Assembly (NCBI RefSeq): GCF_000003605.2
Contig: NW_003122908.1
Coordinates: 22,069 to 36,132, forward strand
Length of the DNA: 14,064 nt
DNA from: Saccoglossus kowalevskii
Lineage: Eukaryota > Hemichordata > Enteropneusta > Harrimaniidae
Reading direction: 5' to 3'
The translations under genes were made by a program, and so were the position numbers. Below the pieces are notes generated by a model. The model saw nothing but the letters and a program-made list of their open reading frames with translations, had not been told where the DNA came from and made no database searches. Each line of letters starts with the position of its first letter. Position 1 is the first letter of the stretch. This document shows positions 5,710 through 14,064 of this stretch, piece after piece.

Positions 5710-6263
5710 CTGAAATGGTTTAAAAAAGTGACATTTTAGTTAAATATTGTGTTTTAAGACACTGTTCTTAATGATAGAAATATTTGAAAAAATATTTGGT
5801 CATTTTTTTCCCACAAACACGGCACTGCAACACACAACAGAAAGCTGTTTCAATGTTACCATGGAAATAAAGTCTCGTGTTTGCGTATTCAGTAAACGAA
5901 AGTATAATATTATGTGATTTATGAAAAGATTTCTCAACTGTTAAGAGTAACCTCTACTTTAAAAAGTCCATGTAGGATTTATAATGTCAAAAATGGATAT
6001 CACTTTCTTTGAAATCTAGTTGTTTTGAAAGAGCTTCCATCAAGCTCCAGGAAAATCATTTTTCGTCGTCTCTTGAGTCACTGTACAGTAGATGTTTACG
6101 GCGATGAATATTGCAGTAGTGATCTAATGCCACAATTATGATAGTATTGCGCATGTGTGGAGTTTTCATCTACGGAAATTCGAGCTCCGCAAACCGGAAA
6201 ATACACCACTAATGCACATCGGTTATCTTTCCGCCGCCACGGCCGGTCGCCGTTTCTATAAAC
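5710..6263. other. Unassigned intergenic DNA
   Basis: AT-rich to about 6100. It contains GTTACCATGGAAAT (5855-5868), close to an RFX X-box palindrome, and the AATAAA at 5866. From about 6150 CpG content rises; ATTGCGCATGTG here is the reverse complement of the CACATGCGCAAT near 584. Minus-strand frames of 37 and 76 codons cross the CpG pocket without recognisable content. Confidence 0.35.
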
Positions 6264-6277
6264 AGCCCCCTCTAGCG
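6264..6277 (-). promoter_or_regulatory. CTCF-like site
   Basis: On the minus strand the string CGCTAGAGGGGGCT fits the core of the CTCF motif (CCASYAGRKGGCRS) except at a few positions. CTCF and its core motif are conserved across bilaterians. It sits in an isolated CpG-rich pocket (about 6150-6300) in otherwise AT-rich DNA. A single motif match has a high false-positive rate. Confidence 0.25.
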
Positions 6278-6330
6278 ACGACGCGTCGTGTGTAATATAA
6301 GGGACGCTTTTAACACCGATTTTCAATATT

Positions 6331-7879
6331 ATTTTATATGCAGTTTCCGTCTATAAAAATACTGCTTTCAGAGATTTGCTATATTCTAAATGACAAACAA
6401 CTACACAACCAAAAAGTGTTTTGACTATGTCTGAGTTTGTCCCAGTTCATCGCAATCCACGTCTGAGTGAGTATTCATTGGATATTTATTGAAAAGTGAC
6501 AAAATACATACTATAACTACTGTATTAAGATAATCCACATCTACATAGTGGCACTCCCATGATGCATCTTGTTTATGTGAATGATAGATCACTGAATAAA
6601 AGATAATCCTACAGCTGTTAGAGTGTAGCAAATGAAAATTGTTTAATCCTGTAGTTCACATATGACAGTTACACTTGTTGACAATTATTACCTTTTGTCA
6701 TCTCCGAGTTTACCCTATTGTCGAGCACGTATCAAAAAGCTTTGAAAAACATTTAGGGGCAGACCATTTGAAATCAGGGGGGCTGAATATTTTTTTAAAC
6801 ATAATTATAAGCTAGACATCGAGAGAAACAAATGCATGCAAGTTGTTGTATAGAAAACATGTTGACACATTCAAAAAATATCTAATGTAGCAATAGTGAA
6901 AAAAAATGTACTGGTCATTTTCTTCCAGTCACTCCCCATGATTTTAAATGTTTGACTCCTTACACTGATAAAAAGCCCAAAAATTGAGTCATGAATTGCA
7001 AGGAATTTAAGACAATCGGTTCGTTTTAGTGATTTTGGTCTTAATAGAATACTTACGTGTTTTTCTGCAAGCTATTGTATCTGTAAACAAAGTGCCACTG
7101 TGAACGATTTCAAAAATACCACCTAATACTAACTTTCAAAATTACAATTTATTTTAATTTTAATTTCCATCTCATGCATGTCACATTTATTGTGATTATT
7201 CAATCAAGATTTGTTGATATTCAAAACAAACAAAATTGTGTAAAGGGCGCTGCAATTATCCCAACCACATCAGGCTTACATCAAACACATCACTACACTT
7301 ACAGCAGATAGATCACTACGCGACGTACTATTGTTTATACCGTGTATAATAATACGGATCTCAGTGCCACACCTTTGACATGTATGAGTTAATAAATAAC
7401 AAACGATCAATAGGGTAGTTTTATGGCTCTGACTCACTTATATGATGTTAATTCCAATTCAGTCTCATCTAATACATGTGATGTTTTTTTTATAGAGAGA
7501 GAGAGTATGCCAGTATACAATGCGGGTGTTAGCCCACGGGGTATTTCTGGTGTCTTGTGGCGCTGTCCAATTAGGCTAAATGTACACCTGTGGTCGGTGT
7601 TTTACGCGGTGTATAGTACCATTGTCAGGGATGTGTCATACAATGAAATTATAGATCCTCAACATAACTTCTAATCTCCTTCGTTCGGACTACACCAAAT
7701 GAGCTGCCACGTGACTGTGCCCACATATGAATTCAAAACCATTGACTTGACTCGCGAATTTTCACTAACAATTATTAGACTACCTGCCCGAGGAACTGGC
7801 AAGGAGTGGCATAACATACGTCATGTTAATATAACGAAACAATCAGGTTAGTTATACATGTATATGATACAAACCATTC
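6331..7879. other. Long stretch without a supported gene
   Basis: AT-rich, stop-rich sequence. An 83-codon frame at 7423-7674 starts with ATG but crosses a GAGAGAGAGA run near 7495 and has no recognisable content. At 6755-6787 the string AGGGGCAGACCATTTGA, followed by a G-run and a T-run, resembles a terminal sequence I associate with invertebrate DNA transposons; no matching inverted end was found, so it may be an isolated end. Nothing else is seen. Confidence 0.35.
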
Positions 7880-9715
7880 AACGTGTATCGTACCCTAGAA
7901 GAAACCCGCCCACAAAATACCATACCCATATGATGCCTGTACGCCCCTCAATTGGATAATGTATCATATTAAGACCCCTCCTTTGAATATCGTACCCTAC
8001 CAAGACCTCTCCTATGGACAAAGTACCTTACTGAGACTCTCCATTTAATACCATATCCCAAATAAAACCCCTCCTATAAATACCGGACCCTACTGAGACC
8101 TTTCCATTGAATACCGTACCCTATTGAAAACCATATCCTACTGATACCTCTCGTTTTAATACCGTATCCTACTGAGAACCCTCCTACTAATTCCATATCC
8201 TACAGAGACCTCTTCTATGAGTGCCCAACTGAGATCTCTCCTATGAATATCACAACCTACAGAGACCTCTCCTTGACACACAGTACCCTACAGAGAGACC
8301 TCTCCTTGACACACAACACCCTACAGAGAGACCTCTCCTAGACACACAGTACCCTACAGGGAAACCTCCCCTAGACACACAGTACCCCACAGAGACCTCT
8401 CATAGACACACAGTACCCTACTGAGACCTCTTTCATGAGTAATGTACCATAATGAGAGCTCTCTCATAAACATTGTACCCTATAGAGATTTCTCTAGGCA
8501 CACCATATCCTTCTGAGACCTCTTCTATGAATATCTCCATTGAATACTTTTCTCTAAATGAAAGTTCTCCTATAAATACTGTGCCATACTGAGACCTCTC
8601 TTATCAATGCCATACCCTACTACTACCTCTCCATTGAATACAATTCAAATTGAATTAAATTGAAACCTCTTCTATGAATAGCATACCCAAAATAAAATCT
8701 ACCCAATAAATACCATACCTACTGAGACCTTTTCATTGAATACCGTAACCTACTTTGACCTCTCCTAGACACACCATACCCTACTGAGAACTCTCCTAGA
8801 CATACCACACCCTACTAAAGCCTCTTATGAATACCATACCCAAACTAATACCACTCATACAAATAAAATACCTTACTGAGACCTCTTCTAGACAAACAGT
8901 ACCCTACTGAGACATCTTTTTGACACATCTCACCCTACTAAGCTTAATGCCTCTTATGCATACTATACCCAAAATGATACCACTCCTATAAATACCCTTC
9001 TGCGAATTCTGCTAGGCACACCGCACCTTACTGAGACCTCTTCTAGACACACAGTACCCTACTGAGACCTCTTCTAGACACACAGTACCCTACTGAGACC
9101 TCTTCTAGACACACAGTACCCTACTGAGACCTCTTCTAGACACACAGTACCCTACTGAGACCTCTTCTAGACACAGTACCCTACTGAGACCTCTTCTAGA
9201 CACAGTACCCTACTGAGACCTCTTCTAGACACACAGTACCCTACTGAGACCTCTTCTAGACACACAGTACCCTACTGAGACCTCTTCTAGACACACAGTA
9301 CCCTACTGAGACATCTTCTAGACACACAGTACCCTACTGAGACCTCTTCTAGACACACAGTACCCTACTGAGACCTCTTCTAGACACAGTACCCTACTGA
9401 GACCTCTTCTAGACACAGTACCCTACTGAGACCTCTTCTAGACACACAGTACCCTACTGAGACCTCTTCTAGACACACAGTACCCTACTGAGACCTCTTC
9501 TAGACACACAGTACCCTACTGAGACCTCTTCTAGACACACAGTACCCTACTGAGACCTCTTCCAGACACACAGTACCCTACTGAGACCTCTCTTATACAC
9601 ACAGTACCCTACTGAGACCTCTTCTAGACACAGTACCCTACTGAGACCTTTCCTATAAGTACCATACTCTACTGAGACTCTTCTTAGGCACACCATACCC
9701 AACAGAGACCAAAGA
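7880..9715. repeat. Minisatellite array, about 30-bp unit, with polar divergence
   Basis: Tandem units share a core of CTACTGAGACCTCT followed by a variable half and GTACC. On the left (7880 to about 8250) the variable half is mostly of the TATGAATACC type with many mutations. From about 8250 a TTGACACACAG or TAGACACACAG type appears, mixed with the older type. From about 9029 units are nearly identical. The right edge decays within about 60 bp. This is the usual picture of an array homogenised by unequal exchange or replication slippage on one side. Long minus-strand frames (for example 9547-9750) only read the repeat. Confidence 0.97.
9029..9675. repeat. Homogenised core of the minisatellite with 213-bp higher-order period
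   Basis: CTGAGAC recurs 22 times from 9031 to 9672. The spacing is 31 bp except for five 29-bp steps, which lack one CA of the CACACA tract. The 29-bp steps come as two adjacent pairs (ending at 9184/9213 and 9397/9426), 213 bp apart, implying that a block of seven units was duplicated as a whole. Only a few single-base variants were seen (for example GACATCTTC near 9310 and TCTTCCAGA near 9560). Confidence 0.95.
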
Positions 9716-9937
9716 CTGCCTATCCAACAGTTTGGACTGTTATTATACACACAGGTGCAAAGTACCTTAAGTATATTGTAAATATGTTTTTTAAACTAAT
9801 TGTGCGCATTACGATGTTTAGATTTTGAATTAACCCTCATATTGTAAACCACAATAATAACAAATGGATTGTGGGTAATCGGTAGAGACCATTGTCTGGC
9901 TTGCCAGTATACCAGAACAAAAACAGAACAGAAATCT

Positions 9938-10169
9938 GACCCGGACAAAGTTGATAAATCTAAATCTATAATAAATCTCAAACCTCCCAGCAATGTAAGT
10001 AAGCTGAAACAAGAACTGGGAATGATCAACTATCTTGGTGAATATTTGTCTAATTTGTCAACAATCTTGAAGTCAATGACTTGATTTTAATACTTTATGG
10101 TTACGGGGTTCAGAGTAGCAACAAGGCTTTGATATGGCCAAAGTTGTGATAGCTACTACTGCACTGTAC
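9938..10169 (+). pseudogene. Ty3/Gypsy LTR-retrotransposon pol fragment
   Basis: One frame, to a TGA at 10082-10084, reads DPDKV, then PPSNVSKLKQELGMINYLGE and LSNLSTILKSMT. This is the conserved join between reverse transcriptase and the tethered RNase H region of Gypsy-type pol, where known members show DP-x-KV, a P-x-NV-x-ELR block, LGM-x-NYL and P-x-LS. After a frameshift, a second frame (10095-10169) reads LWLRGSE, a TAG stop, then QQGFDMAKVVIATTALY, matching the following W-x-GPEQQ-x-AFD block. LTRs, gag, protease and integrase are absent. The fragment has at least one frameshift and one stop, so it is an old, dead copy. Confidence 0.75.
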
Positions 10170-10278
10170 TTGTGGAGTTTTTATACTTGGGAGAATGTGG
10201 TTAACCTTTGCAACAACTACCTGCCAGCCTACCTCCCATATAATAAGTTTGGTTGACGTCAGTAAGGGCATACGGTCA
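10170..10278. repeat. CRE-bearing repeat, copy 1 (shorter)
   Basis: It begins at TTGTGGAGT directly after the Gypsy fragment and ends near TACGGTC. It is similar along its length to 10389-10540 but lacks about 40 bp in the middle. Its last part (10245-10273) is a 29-bp block identical to copy 2, containing a perfect CRE palindrome TGACGTCA. It looks like part of a dispersed mobile element. Confidence 0.8.
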
Positions 10279-10388
10279 TAAAAACCTTGCACCAACTCAA
10301 CCTCACTTGTGAGGTATTATCTGATAATGTTTACGTTTATTTAAATATGTATATATTTGTCCTGGGTAAGATTTAAAACTACATCCGG

Positions 10389-10540
10389 TTGTGGAGTCTA
10401 TGGACTTGGCAGAATGAGGTTACCCTTTGCCACAACTACCTCCAGCTCATCCTTGAGCAAGGTATAGTACCTTTAAGCCTTGGGTGCCAACTTCCCACAA
10501 AACAAGTTTGGTTGACGTCAGTAAGGGCATACAGTCGTGA
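10389..10540. repeat. CRE-bearing repeat, copy 2 (longer)
   Basis: It starts TTGTGGAGTC and contains AGAATGAGGTTACCC, ACAACTACCTCCAGC and the palindrome CCTTGAGCAAGG (about 10451-10462), which copy 1 lacks. It ends in the shared block (10504-10532) with TGACGTCA. The left edges of the two copies are 219 bp apart and the shared blocks 259 bp apart. The CCTTGAGCAAGG palindrome recurs in dispersed repeats of several animals as far as I recall; this was not searched. Confidence 0.8.
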
Positions 10541-11085
10541 ACGGTTATTGCAGATGCCAGTAGTTGACTGACGCTGAAACAAGAGATGCTCAGATTGTTT
10601 GGCTTCAGTATGGGCACGTGACTGTTACAACTTGGTTTTTCCCATACTGTTGTGTAAATAATTTTTTCATACTATATTTTTTTCACTCAATGTGGATTTT
10701 GATGATGTATTTTCTCTTATTCTTGTTGTGTGGATGTTCTTGTTATATTCAAAGTCATTCATTGAACGGCTAACGGCTAAGTCCCACATTCTTTTTTTAT
10801 ATTTTGCTAAGTGAAGGTTTCCTTAAAAAATTATGACAATATGACAAAAACTGGAGTCTTCCCGAACTTCCATTGTTTCAATGAAAACAATGATTTTGCA
10901 ATACAATAAAAGTTTAACCCTACGTTTTTGGAATGGAAAAAATGCATAAATTGAGGTTCATAATTGAAGAACCAGTTCGGGACCCCAAGTGTGTTTCTTT
11001 CTGAATTAAAAACAGTCAATCAAAATAGAAATTTAACAACGTTGCAGGAAATTTTTGTCTTAAGATAATGTTTTTGACGACCCCC
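10541..11085. other. Unassigned AT-rich spacer before the T-rich array
   Basis: No gene is supported. A 69-codon + frame (10564-10773, no ATG start) ends in a hydrophobic, Cys-containing stretch but has no other support. A perfect hairpin lies at 10871-10892: CATTGTTT, a 6-base loop, AAACAATG. Its arms resemble the CAATG/CATTG words of the array that follows. Confidence 0.4.
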
Positions 11086-14064
11086 GTAATGTTGTTATAT
11101 AGTATTACTCAATGTTTATCTATTTTCAATGTGTTAGTAACTATCCTCTTTAATGTTTTTGTATTGTAATACTTCGCTGGTCGTTCAATGTTGTAATTAA
11201 TGGCATTTATATCAATGTTGCTGTAATACCCAATGTTATTTCTCTCAATTTGGTTTTCAATGTTGCAATTGTTCTGCGTGTTGGTATATCTATCAGTGTT
11301 GTATTTCTCAATTCTATTTCTCCCAATATCGCTGTGTTACTCGATGTTATTTCTCTCAATGTATTTATCAATGTTGGTATATTTATTATTGTTGTATTTC
11401 TCAATGGCATTTCTCTCAGTGTCAATGTTATGTCCCCAATGTGTTTATCAATGTTGTATTTTTTATGCATGTCAGCATATCTGTCATTGTTGTATTTCCC
11501 AATGGCATTTCTCTCAATGTTGTTGTATTACTCAATGTCATTTCCCTCAATGTGTTTATCAATGTTGATATATCTACTATTGTTGTATTTCTCACTTGTA
11601 TTTCTCTCAGTGTCGCTGTGTTACTCAATGTTATTTCTCTCAATGTATTTATCAATGTTGTAATTGTTCTGCCTGTTGGTATATCTAACACTGTTGTATT
11701 TCTCAGTGGCATTTCTTTCAATGTCGCTGTATTACTCAATGTTATTTATCTCAATGTGTTTATCAATGTTGGTATATCTATTATTATTGTATTTCTCACT
11801 CGTATTTCTCTCAATGTCGCTGTGTTACTCAATGTTATTTCCCTCAATATGTTTATCAATGTTGGTATATCTATTATTGTTGTATTTCTCACTTGTATTT
11901 CTCTCAATGTCGCTGTGTTACTCAATGTTATTTCCCTCAATGTGTTTATCAATGTTGTAATTTTTATGCATGTCAGTATATCTGTCATTGTTGTATTTCT
12001 CACTTGTATTTCTCTCAATGTCGCTGTATTACTCAATGTTATTTCCCTCAATGTGTTTATCAATGTTGTATTTTTTATGCATGTTAGTATGTTTTTCATT
12101 GTTGTATTTCTCAATGGCATTTCCCTCAATGTCGTCGTGTTACTCAATGTTATTTCGCTAAATGTGTTTATCAATGTTGGTATATCTATTATTGTTGTAT
12201 TTCTCTCAATGTCACTGTGTTACTCAATGTTATTTCGCTAAATGTGTTTATCAATGTTTTATTTTTCTTCATGTTGGTATATTTGTCATTGTTGTATTTC
12301 CTAATGGAATTTCTCTCAATGTCGTTGTGTTACTCGATGTTATTTCCCTCAACGTATTTATCAATTTTGTATTTTTTCTGCATGTCAGTATATCTGTCAT
12401 TGTTGTATTTCTCAATGGCATTTCTCTCAAAGTCGTTGTGTTACTCAATGTTATTTTCCTCAATGTGTTTATCAATGTTGTAACTGTTCTGCGTGTTCTA
12501 TATCTGTCATTGTTGTATTTCTCAATGGCATTTTTCTCAATGTTGTTGTGTTACTCGATGTTATTTCCCTCAACGTGTTTATCAATGTTGTAATTTTTCT
12601 GCATGTCAGTATATCTGTCATTGTTGTATTTTTCAATGGCATTTCTCTCAATGTCGCTGTGTTACTCAATGGTATTTCGCTAAATGTGTTTATCAATGTT
12701 GGTATATCTATTATTGTTGTATTTCTCTCAATGTCGCTGTGTTCCTCAATGTTATTTCGCTAAATGTGTTTATCAATGTTGTATTTTTCTTCATGCTGGT
12801 ATATTTGTCATTGTTGTATTTCCTAATGGCATATCTCTCAATGTCGTCGTCTTACTCAATGTTATTTCCCTCAATGTGTTTATCAATGTTGTAACTTTTA
12901 TGCATGTTCGTATATCTATCATTGTTGTATTTCACAAATGGCATTTTCCTCAGTGTCGCTGTGTTACTCAATGTTATTTTTCTCAATGTATTTATCAATG
13001 TTGTAATTGTTCTGCGTGTTCTATATCTGTCATTGTTGTATTTCTCAGTGGCATTTCTCTCAATGTCTCTGTGTTACTCAATGTTATTTCGCTAAATGTG
13101 TTTATCAATGTTGGTATATCTATTATTGTTGTATTTCTCTCAATGTCGCTGTGTTCCTCAATGTTATTTCGCTAAATGTGTTTATCAATGTTGTATTTTT
13201 CTTCATGCTGGTATATTTGTCATTGTTGTATTTCCTAATGGCATATCTCTCAATGTCGTCGTCTTACTCAATGTTATTTCCCTCAATGTGTTTATCAATG
13301 TTGTAACTTTTATGCATGTTCGTATATCTATCATTGTTGTATTTCACAAATGGCATTTTCCTCAGTGTCGCTGTGTTACTCAATGTTATTTTTCTCAATG
13401 TATTTATCAATGTTGTAATTGTTCTGCGTGTTCTATATCTGTCTTTGTTGTATTTCTCAATGGCAATTTTCTCAATGTCGTTGTGTTACTCGATGTTATT
13501 TCCCTCAACGTGTTTATCAATGTTGTATTTTTCTTCATGTTGGTATATTTGTCATTGTTGTATTTCCCAATGGCATATCTCTCAACGTCGTCGTCTTACT
13601 TAATGTTATTTCCCTCAATGTGATTATCAATGTTGTAACTTTTATGCATGTTCGTATATCTATCATTGTTGTATTTCTCGATGACATTTCTCTCAAAGTC
13701 GTTCTGTTACTCAATGTTATTTTTCTCAGTGTGTTTATCAATGTTGTAATTGTTCTGCGTGTTCTATATCTGTCATTGTTGTCTTTCTCAATGGCATTTC
13801 TCTCAATGTCGTTGTGTTACTCAATGTTATTTCCCTCAATCTGTTTATCAATGTTGTATTTTTTCCGCATGTCAGTATATCTGTCATTGTTGTATTTCTC
13901 AATGGCAATTCTCTCAATATCGCCGTGTTACTCAATGTTATTTTTCTCAATGTGCTTATCAATGTTGTAATTGTTCTGCGTGTTCTATATCTGTCATTGT
14001 TGTCTTTCTCAATGGCATTTCTCTCAATATCGCTGTGTTACTCAATGTTATTTCCCTCAATGTA
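11086..14064. repeat. T-rich tandem array, about 93/111-bp units, runs off the window
   Basis: The + strand is built from CAATGT words separated by short T-rich modules of about 12, 15 and 18 bases. These join into larger units, each with TTTATCAATGTTG, an ATTGTTGTATTTCT block, a CAATGTCGCTGTGTTACT-type block and CAATGTTATTTCCCT. Units are 93 bp or, with an 18-bp module beginning TAATTTTTATGCATG, 111 bp. Units start at 11756, 11849, 11942 and 12053 (steps 93, 93, 111). The first 350 bp are less regular, like an old array edge. Because unit lengths are often multiples of three and stops are rare, long frames open on both strands (up to 266 codons, 11441-12241); they are open in several frames at once and are not taken as genes. 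Confidence 0.97.
12673..13443. repeat. 412-bp higher-order duplication inside the T-rich array
   Basis: Positions 12673-13031 and 13085-13443 are identical by eye over 359 bp, offset by 412 bp. The 412-bp period contains four units of 80, 110, 112 and 110 bp. The 80-bp unit is a 93-bp unit with 13 bp lost between two ATTTCT repeats. A less similar version of the same unit order follows at about 13500-13800. The perfect identity points to recent duplication or gene-conversion-like homogenisation. Confidence 0.93.

Noticed and set aside
6056-6169. 37-codon minus-strand frame starting MKTPHMRNTIII
   Set aside because: Too short and unsupported; it starts inside a CpG/NRF1-like pocket.
7423-7674. 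83-codon frame starting with ATG
   Set aside because: It crosses a GA microsatellite and has no motif, no donor or acceptor logic, and no conserved neighbours.
7880-9715. CRISPR-like array
   Set aside because: Units follow one another directly with no unique spacers, the genome is eukaryotic, and no cas genes are present.
11441-12241. 266-codon + strand frame, a possible multi-pass membrane repeat protein
   Set aside because: Other + frames and one - frame are also long and open over the same bases; it is pure tandem repeat, lacks start context, and neighbouring units shift frame through 13-bp deletions.

Overview
This is a eukaryotic, almost certainly metazoan, window. It is AT-rich and gene-poor, with GT-AG intron signals, a 3'-terminal fragment of a non-LTR retrotransposon, a Ty3/Gypsy pol scrap, a histone H2A remnant and two unrelated multi-kilobase tandem arrays. 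The style of the repeats (a non-LTR tail with a YLGVVF-type thumb and a C-x2-C-x9-H-x4-C knuckle, plus dispersed G-rich repeat ends) suggests a marine invertebrate, perhaps a mollusc. That placement is an impression from family knowledge and cannot be proved from the window.

Layout. Positions 1-400 hold nothing firm. Positions 405-2050 hold the best gene candidate, on the + strand. It has a CRE/CCAAT promoter pocket, a short coding exon 1 (523-566), a 395-bp intron, exon 2 (962-1088), a possible 108-bp intron, and a long exon 3 (from 1197). The exon phases agree with each other. The frame of exon 3 stops at 1808, but an A8 run at 1763-1770 lies exactly where a one-base shift would continue into a strongly basic tail ending at 2047. 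The tail region is duplicated downstream (2303-2471) and the copy carries a stop. Positions 2661-2826 hold a remnant of the histone H2A C-terminus.

Positions 2960-3235 look like dispersed-repeat debris. Positions 3240-4414 (minus) are a 5'-truncated, frameshifted non-LTR retrotransposon. Positions 4716-4862 (minus) look like a first coding exon with a GC box in front. From 4931 to 7880 there is mostly unassigned AT-rich DNA with small CpG-rich pockets. 

Positions 7880-9715 are a 29/31-bp minisatellite, degenerate on the left and homogenised on the right with a 213-bp higher-order period. Positions 9938-10169 are a decayed Gypsy pol fragment joined to a CRE-bearing repeat present twice (10170-10278 and 10389-10540). 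From 11086 to the window end runs a T-rich array of about 93/111-bp units with a 412-bp higher-order duplication. Its long open frames are by-products of repeats that contain few stop codons.

No complete, recognised gene of known function is present. The two possible genes (+ strand 523-2047, - strand starting at 4806) rest on splice signals and reading-frame coherence, not on homology, and no shared pathway can be inferred.
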